A stretch of DNA of 64,000 nt, from positions 159,001-223,000 of the forward strand of contig JAJOZX010005521.1 in the NCBI GenBank assembly GCA_023014485.1, in the 5' to 3' direction. This DNA is from Bathynomus jamesi. Lineage: Eukaryota; Arthropoda; Malacostraca; Isopoda; Cirolanidae. The notes under the pieces are model-generated. The model saw only the letters and a list, made by a program, of their open reading frames with translations. It did no database searches and was not told the DNA's origin. Below are positions 9,602-20,881 of the stretch, in pieces. How positions within the stretch are numbered: position 1 is the first letter of the stretch; each line of letters begins with the position of its first letter. The translations under genes were made by a program, and so were the position numbers.

Positions 9602-11034
9602 CTCAAGCCTCTCCTCCTATCCTTACTTCAACTAACCCTACCACTACCTCATTTAACACTGTCAAACCAACACCTACGTACGCAAGTAAAGTTAAAGAAT
9701 CGCAACCTACTTATTCAACCACAGCTAATTTAATACCCCCAACTAATTCTCCAAATACAACACAAACTCCTTCCCACAGCAATACTAACCTTCTTCCACA
9801 AAAATTTAATGATTCACAAACTACTGCACCACCTGGTCCAACATTCACCTTGCATGATCCACTTTCAGGCTATGCATTCCTTATTGACACTGGAGCTCAA
9901 TACAGTGTTATTCCTGCAACAGCCGCAGACCGTGCAAACGGACCTTCTCCTTTCATTTTACGTGCAGCTAATTCTTCATCTATTCACACTTATGGACATC
10001 GTTCTATTTCAGTTTCTCTTGGACTTAGACGTGTTTTCCGCTGGATATTTCTTGTCGCGGATGTATATACTCCAATGTTAGGCTCTGATTTTCTTTCTGC
10101 TAATGATTTATTAGTTGATGTTCGTAGAGCACAATTAATTGATAATGTCACATATCTTTCAGTAATTGGTTCTCCTACCGTGCACCCCTCTTCATTATTG
10201 GCAAGTTCTCTGCCACAGTGCTCACCTGCTATAGAGCAGCTCCTAAATGAATTTTCTTCCCTTACTCAACCCTGTTCTAAGGATACCCCTATTAAACACA
10301 CTGTTGTCCACCGTATTGATACGGTAGGCTCACCTGTTTTCACCCGCCCACGTCGCTTAGCTCCAGATCGTCTTGCAATTGTGAGACGAGAGTTTGAACA
10401 CATGCTTGAACTCGGTATTATACGGCCTTCAAGTAGCCCGTATGCCTCTGCTTTACACATGGTCCCAAAACCTACACCTGGAGACTGGCGTCCATGTGGA
10501 GATTATCGTGCTTTGAATGACAACACGATTCCAGATCGCTATCCCCTTCCTCACTTACACGATTTTACTTCTGCTCTCCATGGCACCACAGTATTTTCAC
10601 GCCTTGACTTGGTGCGAGCCTTTCATCAAATTCCTGTACACCCTGATGATGTACATAAAACTGCTATAACAACCCCTTTTGGGTTATTTGAAATGACAAA
10701 AATGCCATACGGACTGCGTAATGCGGCCCAAACTTTTCAACGCTTCATTGATGAAGTGTTGAGAGGTCTCTCCTTCACTTTCACATATGTCGATGACATT
10801 CTCATCGCAAGTTCTTCTCCCTCAGAACATATTCAACATTTACGCTTAGTTTTTTCTCGGTTGGCAGAATATGGTGTATTGCTAAACCCTGAAAAATGTG
10901 TCTTTGCTGTAGATGAACTCACCTTCTTAGGACACAAAGTTACTTCGAAGGGCATTTCTCCTCTCGAAAATAAAGTATCTGTCATAAGGTCTTTCCCACA
11001 ACCGCAAACTCAAAAGCAACTTCGCCGCTTTTAG
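9574..11034 (+). CDS. Gypsy-A Pol part 1: protease and reverse transcriptase
   Basis: This frame lacks an ATG of its own near its start and is entered by -1 frameshift from gag, so 9574 is only a nominal start; the phase is open from 9550. An aspartic protease has [13 protein letters not shown] with the catalytic DTG at residues 105-107. A reverse transcriptase follows with [50 protein letters not shown] and the active site YVDD at residues 405-408. The protein copies element RNA into DNA in the cytoplasmic particle. It ends at a TAG (11032-11034) inside the conserved [13 protein letters not shown] block, where relatives have a leucine. That looks like a single-base nonsense mutation rather than a natural end. 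Confidence 0.9.
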   Translation: MSQASDATASQASPPILTSTNPTTTSFNTVKPTPTYASKVKESQPTYSTTANLIPPTNSPNTTQTPSHSNTNLLPQKFNDSQTTAPPGPTFTLHDPLSGYAFLIDTGAQYSVIPATAADRANGPSPFILRAANSSSIHTYGHRSISVSLGLRRVFRWIFLVADVYTPMLGSDFLSANDLLVDVRRAQLIDNVTYLSVIGSPTVHPSSLLASSLPQCSPAIEQLLNEFSSLTQPCSKDTPIKHTVVHRIDTVGSPVFTRPRRLAPDRLAIVRREFEHMLELGIIRPSSSPYASALHMVPKPTPGDWRPCGDYRALNDNTIPDRYPLPHLHDFTSALHGTTVFSRLDLVRAFHQIPVHPDDVHKTAITTPFGLFEMTKMPYGLRNAAQTFQRFIDEVLRGLSFTFTYVDDILIASSSPSEHIQHLRLVFSRLAEYGVLLNPEKCVFAVDELTFLGHKVTSKGISPLENKVSVIRSFPQPQTQKQLRRF

Positions 11035-11036
11035 GG

Positions 11037-13265
11037 ATGGTAAACTTCTACCATCGCTTCATTCCTCAGTGTGCAAACATTCTTGCACCCATAACCTCTC
11101 TTCTTCGCCAATCAAAAAGGGGCAGATCCACTGCAGTTCTGTGGAACCCCGAAGCTACCAACGCTTTTTCACAAGCAAAAGAGGCTATAGCACGAGCTAC
11201 ATGCCTTGTTCACCCTCAACCAGACGCTCCTCTGAACTTAGCCACTGATGCCTCTGACGTTGCCGTGTCAGGAGTGCTCCAGCAGCTTGTTTCAGGCGTT
11301 TGGGAACCTCTCGCATTCTTTTCACGCAAGCTCTCACCTTCACAAATGAGGTACAGCACTTTCGGTCGAGAGTTGCTGGCGATATACCTCTCCATCCGTC
11401 ATTTCAGGTCCTTCCTGGAAGGACGTGACTTTAGCATTTTTACGGATCATCGTCCGTTAATATTTGCTCTCCATTCTCAATCAGACTCTCATGCTCCTAA
11501 TGAGCGAAGATACCTTGATTTTATTCTTCAATTTACTTCAGACATTCGACACATTTCAGGTTCTTTGAATGTTGTGCCGGATGCGCTGTCTCGCATCTCA
11601 GCAATTTCTGACCCTGGACACTCTCACATCAACCTTTCAGAGATGGCTAAGGCTCAGTCCACGGATACAGACCTCCAAACTCTTATTAATTCACCCACTT
11701 CATTGCAAGTCCGCTCTTTACCAGTTGAACCCAAGTCAGACTTACTAATTTTATGTGACGTCTCGACTGAGCATATTCGACCGTTGGTCCCACAAGGGCT
11801 GCGAAGAGCTGTTTTTGCTAAACTCCATTCCCTTTCTCACCCGGGAATTAAGGCCACCCAAAAATTAATTGCAGCTAGGTTTGTATGGCCAAGTATGCAC
11901 AAAGATATCCGCAATTGGACTCGATCTTGCCTTCAATGTCAGCGTGCCAAAGTTCACCGACACACAAAGTCAGAAATTGGTACCTTTCCTTTGCCAAAGG
12001 CTCGTTTTGAGGCCATACACCTAGACATAGTCGGCCCCCTCTATTCTTCTCGAGGTTATACCTATCTTCTCACTGTCATTGATAGGTTCACAAGATGGCC
12101 AGAAGCTGTTCCTTTGACTTCTTGTACTGCTTCTGCAGTAGCTCACGCCTTTGTTTCATGTTGGGTTTCCCGTTTTGGAATACCTGCAACCATTTGCACA
12201 GACAGAGGTGCCCAGTTTGAATCGGCCTTATGGAAGGAACTCATGCTCCTTCTTGGGACTGAGCGCATCAGAACAACAAGCTATCACCCGCAATCCAATG
12301 GGGTGATAGAACGCTTCCATCGTCAACTTAAAAGTTCCTTGCGAGCCACTGATCCATCTACTACATGGGTGGACAGGCTACCCCTAATCCTACTCGGAAT
12401 TCGTACTGCTCTGAAGACTGATCTTGCATGCTCTGCAGCAGAATTAGTTTACGGTACCACACTCCGGTTACCCGGAGAATTTTTCACACCTACACCCATT
12501 AACCCCGCATGTGATCCTGCTTCGTATGTTAAGACATTACGCTCTGTTATGAAGCAAATTCGTCCCACAGCACCTAGAACTTCCACTTCACAAACTACCT
12601 TCGTTTCCCCTGATTTACAAACTTGCACACACGTTTTCTTGAGACATGATGCTCACCGCTACCCTCTTCACTGTCCCTATGATGGTCCCTTCCTTGTGCT
12701 AGACCGTAGACCCAAAACTTTCATCATTGACAAGGTGGGCAAGCGTGAAACCGTTTCTGTGGACCGCTTGAAACCAGCATACCTTGATTTTTCTCCAACA
12801 AAAGATCCTATCCTCCCTCAATCTTCTGTACCTCCACCTCAAATACAGGTACAGCAACCTATCCTTCCTCAATCTTCTGTACCTCCACCTCAAATACAGG
12901 TACAGCAACCTATCCTCCTCAATCTTCTGTACCTCCACCTCAAATACAGGTACAGCAACCTATCCCTCCTCAATCTTCTGTACCTTCATCTCATATACAG
13001 GTACAGCAATCTACCCTTCCTAATCCTATGTACCACCACCTCATCCGAGGGTACAACAATCTATCATCCCTCTTCCAATTCTCCTTCATTATCGCAACCA
13101 ACTGTCTTTGAACCAGCCAGTGGCTCCATCGCACAGGCACCAAGAATCCCCTTCCCCCAATGTCCCTACTGCACCTGTAGCACCATCCATGCCTTCAGAA
13201 CCAGTGCTGCAGGATATTGCCATCCAAAAGCAAACAACGACTCGTTCTGGAAGAGTCATTCGTAA
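11037..13265 (+). pseudogene. Gypsy-A Pol part 2: RNase H and integrase
   Basis: Continues pol in the same phase after the premature TAG. RNase H has LATDASDVAVSGVL (catalytic Asp near residue 71) and IFTDHRPLIFAL. Then come the integrase HHCC zinc domain (HSLSHPGIKATQ ... CLQCQRAK, residues 262-300) and the DDE core: Asp in HLDIVGPL near 329, Asp in CTDRGAQFES near 389, Glu in NGVIERFHRQLK near 425. A GPF-type module follows (YDGPFLVLDRRPKTFIID). Beyond 12808 the tail is a 51-bp minisatellite. A 1-bp deletion in its third unit shifts the phase, so the conserved basic end (GRVIRKPVRFDI, stop at 13285-13287) is out of frame. In relatives this is one polyprotein with part 1. Confidence 0.9.
12808..13061 (+). 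repeat. 51-bp coding minisatellite in Gypsy-A pol
   Basis: Five units of about 51 bp encode a PILPQSSVPPPQIQVQQ-type repeat. Units 1-2 are almost identical, unit 3 lacks one base, unit 4 has a few changes and unit 5 is diverged. The missing base in unit 3 causes a frameshift. Confidence 0.85.
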
Positions 13266-13313
13266 GCCAGTGCGTTTTGACATTTAAGTTTTTTTTTTTA
13301 CCCCTGACAACCA

Positions 13314-13333
13314 TGTTTTTGGGGGGCAGTACT
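13314..13333 (+). promoter_or_regulatory. Gypsy-A polypurine tract region
   Basis: TTTTTGGGGGGCAGTACT sits directly upstream of the 3' LTR. The run of six guanines is the likely primer for second-strand synthesis, although it is short and separated from the LTR by a few bases. Confidence 0.55.
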
Positions 13334-14593
13334 TGTAGTGCCTTGCACCACAAGATTATTCTTTATTAGTGAAAACTGCCACAAATTGGCATGAGTGAAA
13401 TATTTAAATCTAAAATAAATAAATAAATACAAGTTAAATATGTTCCAGTGATCAAATTTAATTCTTAAGAATTCAGTGTGGTGTGACTAGACATGAATGG
13501 GCTTTTAAGGATTATTTTGGCTGGTTGGTAAAATTATTAAGTAAAAACAAACTTGTGTGCAACGACAACACAAAGGACGCCAAACCATTATTATTCGAAA
13601 TCACCCCGCCAGCAAGCAAAGTTCCTTTGTGGTATGTTTTGTATTTATAATATTTATTCTTTACTATTTCATATCTGTATGCAATACCGCATACTGCAGA
13701 TACTAACGCCTTATACCGTTTGCAATTAGTACTAAGATTCATACTACAAATAGTAATGTAAGATTCATATAATAAATTACCTTAGGCTAAGTTAGGTCTA
13801 GGCAAAAGCCAAATTGTAACTAGCCTAACTGAGGCCTACCATAGTCTTTGTTTTAGATTAACCTCAGCTCAATATGTTGAAGAGGCAAAGGCCTGCCTAT
13901 TAATTTCTTAGTATATTTTACTTTATAAGCCTATTATGTTTCGTTATTTTCTTAGCAGATGGCCTACTAATCATTTGTAGCCTACATACTTCCTTAGTTC
14001 CCATTCAACTTAACACAATCCCATAATGAGAATTAACTGTAATTTATCATCCACAGGTTACTGGGCCTATAAAGCATATGTATTGTTATTAATTTTGCCA
14101 TTTTTATTATTCTTTTTCTCCGAAATATACTTACAGTATTCTTGTCTGTCTCTTTGCAGACAAGGTTGTCATTGTGGCTATTATCTTTTAGTTATTATTA
14201 TTGTTATTATTAACTATATTATTATTACTATATATTACTATATTATTATTATTATTTGAATTAATTGTATTATTGCATATTCATTATTATAATCAGTATT
14301 ATTTGCAGACTGTTATATATTAGCCAAACGGGCCATTATTTAATCTCACCATTATAAGTCCATCAAAGTTGTTACGGGTAAAAATCCCCTTTGCATATAC
14401 TCATTAATTGTTGTCAATAAAATATAAAAATTCATATTGATTTAATAATCAGTCCTTCCTTCTTTTATTAAAATTAACTTTGCGCCGCAGTGCCGGATGC
14501 CAATCTAGTACTTGGGCGCTGGTGACCCTGGCATATAGTTAATTATCTACGTAAACTTGTAAAGGTCTAAATAAATAAAACCGGACTCTTACA
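13334..14593 (+). repeat. Gypsy-A 3' LTR
   Basis: A 1,260-bp direct repeat of 6715-7979 with TG...CA ends. Differences from the 5' copy are a few 1-3-bp indels and some changes in the TAT-rich stretch, which is consistent with recent insertion. The duplicated target GTCT follows at 14594-14597. Confidence 0.93.
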
Positions 14594-14597
14594 GTCT

Positions 14598-14985
14598 CTC
14601 ACAGATGAACTCCTGTTTTCGTCGGCGGAAACCGATTTGAAGTTGCAGTCATTGGCTAGGTGTTGAAGAATTTGCAAGTACTCATCGAGGGTTTCTCGGG
14701 CTTTTGGTGACGGGTGGACAACAGGTGGCGAGCGCATACTCGTTTGGCTTCTTGACGTAGGTGGCCTCTAAGGCTGCCATGGCATCCTCATAAGTAGAGC
14801 AGTCTTGAATGATATCAGCGACATCGGGGCCGATATGTATGAATAGAACCTCCAATTTATTGGGGTTGTGTTCGGCGATAGTACTCAAGAAATATTTGAA
14901 TCCGCGCGACCATAATTTCCATAGTTTCCCAGCTTGGGGAGAATTCGGAGAAGTAATAAATTATCCGGGCGAATCACTTCTCCAT
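14598..14985 (-). pseudogene. Gypsy-C Gag N-terminal part
   Basis: On the minus strand this reads a Gag core: LSTIAEHNPNKLEVLFIHIG, then IIQDCSTYEDAMAALEATYV, then in a shifted frame GETLDEYLQILQHLANDC. This is the capsid-like region of a common invertebrate Gypsy Gag, where a CxTYDxA-ALE--Y motif precedes a GE-LDE-LQ-L--L--DC motif. A frameshift lies near 14700-14720, and an earlier one near 14970 separates the probable start from the core. Gypsy-A is inserted at 14594/6714. The gag continues at 6714-4854 with IRGIRDSAIRTRLLEND, so the two pieces were contiguous before that insertion. Confidence 0.8.
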
Positions 14986-15067
14986 GATATAGTAAGATTA
15001 CTGGATGAATATTTGCTTGCTGTATCTGAAAGGCCGACTGAATGGCTGATTGAAATGTTGAATAAAT

Positions 15068-15213
15068 TGTGGTGCCGCGTTTGTTAGCGGCTAGAGAAAG
15101 TAAAGGCCAATTTGAGGCTTTATTCAACATAAACATAGCATAGATCTGAAACACAGAAAACAATAATTAGTAAAGACTTGTTACACAGAAAACAATAATT
15201 AGTGAAGACTCAT

Positions 15214-15217
<4 letters not shown>
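15068..15217 (-). repeat. Gypsy-C LTR (5' LTR in element orientation)
   Basis: A 150-bp match to 3214-3366, with the same TG...CA ends and internal duplication. No TGG-type primer binding site is evident next to it; the adjoining minus-strand bases read ATTTATTCAACATTTC. Confidence 0.88.

Positions 15218-15250
<33 letters not shown>
15218..15250. repeat. TA microsatellite
   Basis: A (TA)n tract adjoining Gypsy-C; the partner of the 3183-3213 tract from which it was separated by the insertion. Confidence 0.85.
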
Positions 15251-15255
<5 letters not shown>

Positions 15256-15305
15256 CGATTATTTTACGTGGTTCTTTAGAATATTGTGGAATATTAATCG
15301 TAAAA

Positions 15306-15731
15306 ATGGGGTCTAAGTATAAAAGTGGTGCTCAAAAACGAAAGCTAAAGAAAGAAACTGATTTAGCATGTAAAAAACTACCGAAGATTAGCTCATTTTT
15401 TTTGGTCAAAAACGCCGGTACTTTCATATGGGAACCAGAAGAATATGTCGATACTACCAGTAGGCCCATCCAGGACTCCATTGACAATACTGACACGCTT
15501 TCCGAAAATAATGGCTCAACAGTTGTGGATGAAAATGTAATTATTGTCAACAAAGATCAGTCATCAGCAAACTGTTCTTTTAAACAGCATTGTTCAAACG
15601 AAAATTACCCTACTGACAGAGGTGATTTTCCTGATTTTATTGAAGACAATAATGTAAAAAAAAAAGTATATAATAGAACGGGGGTCGTGCAAGCCCAATG
15701 GTCCATTTCCAAGAGACAAAAATCAAGGTAA
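15306..15731 (+). pseudogene. hAT transposase, N-terminal exon (DUF4371/ZMYM1-like)
   Basis: The ATG at 15306 opens a frame beginning MGSKYKSGAQKRKLKK, followed by LPKISSFF. This start is typical of hAT-derived DUF4371 proteins (compare DKKRSKLSGAQFRKKRK in hAT copies A and B). The middle is acidic and serine/asparagine-rich, as expected for the linker before the TTF-type zinc finger. The frame stops at 15729-15731, just after a possible splice donor (AATCAAGGTAATC), so it may be an intact first exon. The downstream exons were not found here; 33 bp later the unassigned transposon begins. It could belong to the hAT end at 2244. Confidence 0.6.
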
Positions 15732-15763
15732 TCGATGTTTTTCTAGGTCTTACTATACACTGT

Positions 15764-15780
15764 AGGGTGTGTCAATTTTG
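15764..15780 (+). repeat. Left terminal inverted repeat of the unassigned transposon
   Basis: AGGGTGTGTCAATTTTG, exactly inverted at 43624-43640. Similarity fades inward and reappears around a CCTACATCAATTTTA word. Confidence 0.65.
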
Positions 15781-16337
15781 TCAACTTTTTTCAAATCAAT
15801 TTTGGTAGTGAAAATATAGTCTTTTCATGTCAAAACTTGAAATTGGCCAACCAAAATGAAATAAAATAACCCTTACCTACATCAATTTTACCTTAAAGTT
15901 TCAGAAATTGACTCTTTTACTAAATAATAGGACATAAATTGATTAACTATTCATCTGTCACAGAATTATCCCACTGATCGCATATGGAGTGTTTTCAAGG
16001 TCATATAGTTGTTGTACAATGTACAAGTCACAACATGAATAGAACTGTCCCTCACTCTCAGTCCTCAGTTGCCTCTTAGATGTCATAGACGGTGGTTTGC
16101 TGTTATTGCTTTTGTACCTACTTCATAGTTATTCTACTAGACGAATACTACAGTTTAACTGTAAGTATGGATTATTGATTATTATAATTATTTATTATTA
16201 TCATATTCTTCTGTCTAATTATGTTGTAATCCCATGAAATATTTTTTATTGAATTTTAGAACATCGAATGACTAAACTTTGAAACATCGTAATTGATATA
16301 AAATACTTAAATTTTTTTCTTTCTTTTCAGATATTCC
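15781..16337 (+). other. 5' untranslated exon and intron of the unassigned transposon
   Basis: Non-coding, A+T-rich. A strong splice donor (AACTGTAAGTATGG, GT at 16161-16162) and an acceptor with a long pyrimidine tract (TTTCTTTCTTTTCAG, ending 16330) suggest a 170-bp intron. The downstream exon, without the Pao insertion, would reach the transposase ATG about 18 bases after the acceptor. Splicing is inferred, not shown. Confidence 0.5.
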
Positions 16338-16942
16338 TGTTAGAAAATCTAGAAGAGGAAGAACCATTGTTGTCCCAAGGCGATATGATGACTAAGCTGA
16401 TTGATGCAGCATTGCTTGTATATATTAAGTTAAGGTGTATATATATCCATCTCATAATTGTAAGGTTAGTGAAAAATTCACTTAATTTAGAGCTAGCATT
16501 TTTGGGCTCTTGTGGCATCAGTGTTTGGGACGCTGGTGGCATCATTTTGGGACGCTGCGCGTCTTTTCTACTCGTTTGTGGGATGTCGTACGTACAGGGT
16601 GTGGTCTTGTAGAGAGCACTCTTGTAATTCAGTTTGGTTGTTTAGATACAAGATTGTTGCACCGTGCAATAGTCCAGGTTGCGTTGTTGTTGCAAGGTTG
16701 AGAAAGAAGACCATAAATAGTACCCTTTTTGTTTACATTAAAATTCATGTAACAAAGGTCTAAAGTAGGCCCGCATCGAGTCAGCAACCCTGAGGTTACC
16801 CTGAGGTAGGACCTAATAGGATCTCAAAATCCGTAAAGTTAATTTAGCTTAACTTGGGCTTCAGATAGAACTGGCCCTTTAGAATTTGGCCGTTCACGGC
16901 TCAGCTGGGATTTTGAACCCGACAAATTAAATAAAAATAACA
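16338..16942 (+). repeat. Pao 5' LTR
   Basis: 605 bp, TG...CA. Its first 360 bp match 28020-28380 almost perfectly and its last 110 bp match 28381-28489. About 135 bp in between (roughly 16697-16831) are absent from the 3' LTR. Short frames predicted across it occur identically in the 3' LTR and are not coding. Confidence 0.92.
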
Positions 16943-16962
16943 TGGTCGTTCAGAACCGGATT
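16943..16962 (+). promoter_or_regulatory. Pao primer binding site
   Basis: TGGTCGTTCAGAACCGG directly follows the 5' LTR. This is the expected position and TGG start for tRNA priming; the tRNA is not identified. Confidence 0.55.
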
Positions 16963-17049
16963 CTACCCCAAGACTGAGTCAGTGACTATTTTTCGGCAAA
17001 GTTCTGATTGTGCAAATTGTAGCCCAAGTTAGGCCTAGACGGGTTGAGT

Positions 17050-17725
17050 ATTATTGAATTAAGGTCCCAGGGTAGAAAGTTTGGTAGCCCAATTGCGAAA
17101 CTTGGCCAGTCGTCTGTCGTTGTTTTGGCCTACATTTTACCGGTTTGGTTAATTTTGGGTTATTATTGAATTAAGGTCCCAGGGTAAAAAGTTTGGTAGC
17201 CCAATTGCGAAACTTGGCCAGTCGTCTGTCGTTGTTTTGGCCTACATTTTACCGGTTTGGTTAATTTTGGGTTATTATTGAATTAAGGTCCCAGGGTAAA
17301 AAGTTTGGTAGCCCAATTGCGAAACTTGGCCAGTCGTCTGTCGTTGTTTTGGCCTACATTTTACCGGTTTGGTTAATTTTGGGTTATTATTGAATTAAGG
17401 TCCCAGGGTAAAAAGTTTGGTCGCCCAATTGCGAAACTTGGCCAGTCGTCTGTCGTTGTTTTGGCCTACATTTTACTGGTTTGGTTAATTTGGGTTATTA
17501 TTGAATTAAGGTCCCAGGGTAAAAAGTTTGGTCGCCCAATTGCGAAACTTGGCCAGTCGTCTGTCGTTGTTTTGGCCTACATTTTACCGGTTTGGTTAAT
17601 TTTGGGTTATTATTGAATTAAGGTACCAGGGTAGAAAGTTTGGTTGCCCAATTGCGAAACTTGGCCACTTGTCTGTCGTTGTTTTTGGCCTACATTTACC
17701 AGTTTGGTTAATTTTGTTTATTATT
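17050..17725 (+). repeat. 112-bp tandem repeat in the Pao leader, six units
   Basis: The word GGTCCCAGGG recurs at 17063, 17175, 17287, 17399 and 17510, and as GGTACCAGGG at 17622, giving periods of 112, 112, 112, 111 and 112 bp. Units share a GAAACTTGGCCAGTCGTCTG core. The outer units are most diverged. The array lies between the primer site and gag, where other LTR elements carry promoters or packaging signals. Confidence 0.95.
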
Positions 17726-17918
17726 CGTAGGCGAAGGTTGCAGACCAGTGCGCCAGTTACTTGGGTGGAAAAAATTGGTATTCCATACTGGTGTTGGTTA
17801 GTACCCACCTAGCAATTCAGTTTATTTGAAAGTAAAATTTGCGTTTGATCAGTTTGGTTAAGTATTTCTGCCAATTCAGCTCATTTGGTATTGAGCCCAA
17901 GGGTTGTTTACATTGAAG

Positions 17919-19186
17919 ATGAGTGCATCTGAATTGAAGAAATTTATAAAAAGGAGAAGCGCCTACAAAGGTCTAATTACAAAGGTCATTGCCACTAAAG
18001 ATTCTGCCATAGAGCAAGAGGATTTACGCTTAGTGACTGCCCAGCTTTCCATATTAGAAACTAAAAAGGTTGCTTTAAGTGAGGTAAATGTTAAAATTGA
18101 GGCTCTTATAGAAGAGGATGAAATAGAAAATAACATAATTTACTTTGAAGAGATTATTGATGATATAATTAACGTAGGCCTCCGAGCAAAAGAGTTTAGT
18201 AGCTCAGTACAGTTAGAGACCAGGTCTGATAATGAAGTTAAGGTTAACAGATCTGTAGTTCAATTACCGAGAGCTTGTACTCAAAACATTTCTGGGAGTA
18301 TTCAGGAATGGCAAGGATGGGCAGACAGTTTTCAATCAGCAGTTCATTCTAGTCAAGTGTTAAGTGCCGTGGAGAAGTTAATTATTTGCGGTCCTCTTGG
18401 AAGGGGAGGCAGCAAAGACTATAGCAGGATTAGCATTAACAGAGGCTAATTATAATGTGGCTTGGGATATATTAAAGAAACGGTTTGGTAAGCCAGAGAT
18501 CTAATTAAAAGCCACCTCCGTGCACTTTTAGCTATACCTCCTGTTAATAATCCTAATAGTGTCAAGGAGTTACAGCAGTTATATGATGAATTTGAAATTA
18601 GAACTAGGTCCCTGGACAACTTAGGTGTAGGAATGGAAAAGTATGGTATAATGTTGGTTCCTACACTGGAGTCTAAATTGCCTAGCTCAATTTTGCTTGA
18701 ATTAAGTAGGGGACACTCTGCAGAACATGGTACATCCCCCTTCAGCAGATGTTAAGTCTTTTAGGCACAGAATTAGCAAGACGAGAGGGAGTTGAGTTTG
18801 CACAATGGGATAGTAAACAAGGGGACAAAGGCAGGCACAGCACCAAAGTTTCCACAAAAAGGAATAGCCCAGGTACAGTGTCAGCTCTACATGCCTCCTC
18901 TGAGAATAAATTAAAGGGAATCAAGGAATGCATATTTTGCGAAGGCAACCACAAGTCATATAAATGTGAGGTGGCTGAGGCCTTACCCTTTGAGGAGAGA
19001 AAGGACAGGGTAACTAAGTCCACAGCATGTTTTAAATGTTTTTTGAAAGGTCATAGAGCAAGGTTTTGTAAGTTTAAAATTTTGTGCAAAAAATGTCATG
19101 GTAGGCATCAGCCATTATTGTGTGAAAACACTCTTAGTAGGCCTACCCCAGAAGTAGAGACATGCCACTGCTATGCAAGGGAGTAA
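17919..19186 (+). pseudogene. Pao Gag
   Basis: The ATG at 17919 opens a coiled-coil-like N-terminus, followed by a capsid-like block with SIQEWQGWADSFQSAVHSS (DUF1759-type, typical of BEL/Pao). A frameshift near 18390 and a stop at 18449 break it. The alternate frame then reads LALTEANYNVAWDILKKRFG. From 18749 another frame carries CIFCEGNHKSYKC, CFKCFLKGHRARFC and CKKCHGRHQPLLC, a set of cysteine/histidine knuckles characteristic of Pao Gag. Role: particle formation and RNA binding. At least two shifts separate the parts, so no intact Gag is made. Confidence 0.8.
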
Positions 19187-20036
19187 AAGTAAAGGGGGAT
19201 TATTGCAAACAACTGCAGCCTTATTAATTGGGAATGAGGGAGAAGCTACTGTAAGAGTGTTGTTTGATAGTGGTAGCCAGTGTAGTTTTATTAAGACCAG
19301 AATTTCCATAAATTGAAGTTTAAAGAACTTAAGAGGGAAATTTAAGAATTTCTGGGTTTGGGGGTTCCGTTCAAAACCGAACCAAATTTAAGAAGGTAGA
19401 AGTTCTGGTTAAAGGGTTGTTACCGCAAAGTCCCACTATCAAGGTCCAAGCTGTTGAGATTGAGGAACTTTGTGCTCCAGTCACTACTTGTTTAGATATG
19501 GCATGTGTCCAAGAATGCAAGTTAAAGGAATTAATTTGGGAAATAATAAGTTTGAGGGAACAGAAGATATTAGTCTTTTGATTGGAGCTGACTATTATTG
19601 GGACTTCATCACTGGTAATATTGTCCGTACATCTCAAGGCCCGTAGCTATTGAAAGTAAGCTAGGCTGGATGCTACATGGTAGTATTGCAATGAAATGGA
19701 AGTTAAGGCTCTTTTTGTTAAGATTGAGGAGAACAGCCATGGTCTGGAAAGGCATTTGAAAGCGTTTTGGGAACTTGAATCTATTGGCATAAAGGACAAC
19801 CAGGCAAGTACAGTGAACAATGATGTTTTAGAGCAATTTGAAAAAGGGATTGGGTTTAGAGATGGTTGCTATGAAGTTGGCCTACCATGGAAGGATTCTT
19901 GCAAACCCGGTTCAAACCTTCAGCTAGCTAATCGGAGGTTGGAGACTTCATTGTACAGGCTAAGAAAAAATGAGGAGTTGTTAATGAATACGATGAGGCC
20001 ATCCTAAGTTATGTAAGGGAGGGCTATGCTGAAAGG
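19187..20036 (+). pseudogene. Pao protease and protease-RT linker
   Basis: At about 19255 the frame reads VLFDSGSQCSFIKT. This is the aspartic protease site of BEL/Pao elements, which use DSG. Around 19440-19630 several broken frames remain. From 19696 a 103-residue frame gives LKAFWELESIGI and FRDGCYEVGLPWKDSC, the conserved linker before reverse transcriptase in Pao Pol. Stops and shifts at about 19310, 19530 and 20005 make this section non-functional. Confidence 0.75.
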
Positions 20037-20881
20037 GTGCAAGGTGAGCTGGTGAGCCAGGAGGCACATTATCTGCCACACCATGCAGTGGTACGGCGAG
20101 ACAAAACTACCACCAAACTGAGGGTAGTTTTTGATGGCTCAGCCAAGGACAAAGGTGGTGTGTCCTTGAATGACTGTTTGGATGCTGGGCCAAATTTAAA
20201 TGCAGATTTATTTCCTTGTTACAGAGATTCAGGTTTGGTAGAGTAGCATTGACTGCAGATGTGAAGCAAGCCTTTTTGCGGATAAAGTTAAAACCAGAGG
20301 ACAGAGATGCAGTAAGGTATCTGTGGGTGGATACGAAAGACTTGTTGGAAAATGAACCTAAGGTTCAAGCATATAGAATGAAGTCAGTGTTGTTTGGCCT
20401 CAGCTCTAGTCCATTTCTGTTGGCAGCTACTATGCAGTACCATTTTAAGAAATATTCTGAAGTCTATCCGAACACTATTGAACACATAAGGAAAAATTTT
20501 TATGTTGATGATTTGCTATGTTCCGTGGATAATACAGAAATGGCTAAACAGATATTCATGGAGGCTAGAGCTATAATGAGGGAGGCTGGCATGGAGCTCA
20601 GAAAATGGCAGACCAACCATTCGCAATTACAAGAGTTTATGAGTCATTCCTCTGTAGTACCTGATGCAGCAGAAAGTATTGAGGATTCTGGTATTAAGGA
20701 GTTGTGGGCAATAGACGCAAAGGTGCTAGGCATCGTTTGGCAGCAAGATGATGATTTGTTTACCTTCAATGGGAAATCTTTAGTAGAGCTGGCTGAGAAT
20801 GAGACAAGGTGGACAAAACGTACAGCTCTTAGTTTGGCTTCGAAGGTCTTTGATCCTCTTGGATTCCTGCTCCATTTGTGA
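20037..20881 (+). pseudogene. Pao reverse transcriptase
   Basis: The first part (from 20037) has [12 protein letters not shown] and [20 protein letters not shown] frameshift at about 20220 leads to a 221-residue frame with [33 protein letters not shown] and the active site FYVDDLL. These are the fingers and palm motifs of BEL/Pao reverse transcriptase. The end (FDPLGFLLHL) is the usual boundary to the RNase H region. The single shift between the two frames is the only visible defect in this domain. Confidence 0.88.

Larger units (their letters stand above)
6715..14593 (+). mobile_element. Gypsy-A, Ty3/Gypsy LTR retrotransposon
   Basis: Complete element of 7,879 bp inside the gag of Gypsy-C. 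Its LTRs begin TGTAGTGCC and end CTCTTACA, and a 4-bp target duplication GTCT lies at 6711-6714 and 14594-14597. The two LTRs are nearly identical, so the insertion is young. Gag and pol lie between them. Pol has one in-frame stop (11032-11034) and a frameshift near the C-terminus (about 12915), so this copy is probably not autonomous. A solo LTR of the same family lies at 37948-39239. Confidence 0.95.
3214..15217 (-). mobile_element. Gypsy-C, Ty3/Gypsy LTR retrotransposon
   Basis: Two near-identical LTRs in the same orientation (3214-3366 and 15068-15217), each TG...CA at its ends, enclose a gag-pol coding region on the minus strand. A purine tract (read on the minus strand) directly abuts the 3214-3366 LTR, fixing the orientation. 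Gypsy-A is inserted at 6715-14593. Without it the element is about 4.1 kb. The coding region has at least two frameshifts and an in-frame stop, so it is inactive. Confidence 0.9.

Noticed and set aside
16367..16763. Small plus-strand frames repeated at 28001-28389
   Set aside because: They are identical because they lie in the two Pao LTRs; codon content shows nothing protein-like.
17050..17725. CRISPR-like array
   Set aside because: Units are contiguous 112-bp tandem copies without unique spacers, inside a retrotransposon leader in a eukaryotic genome.
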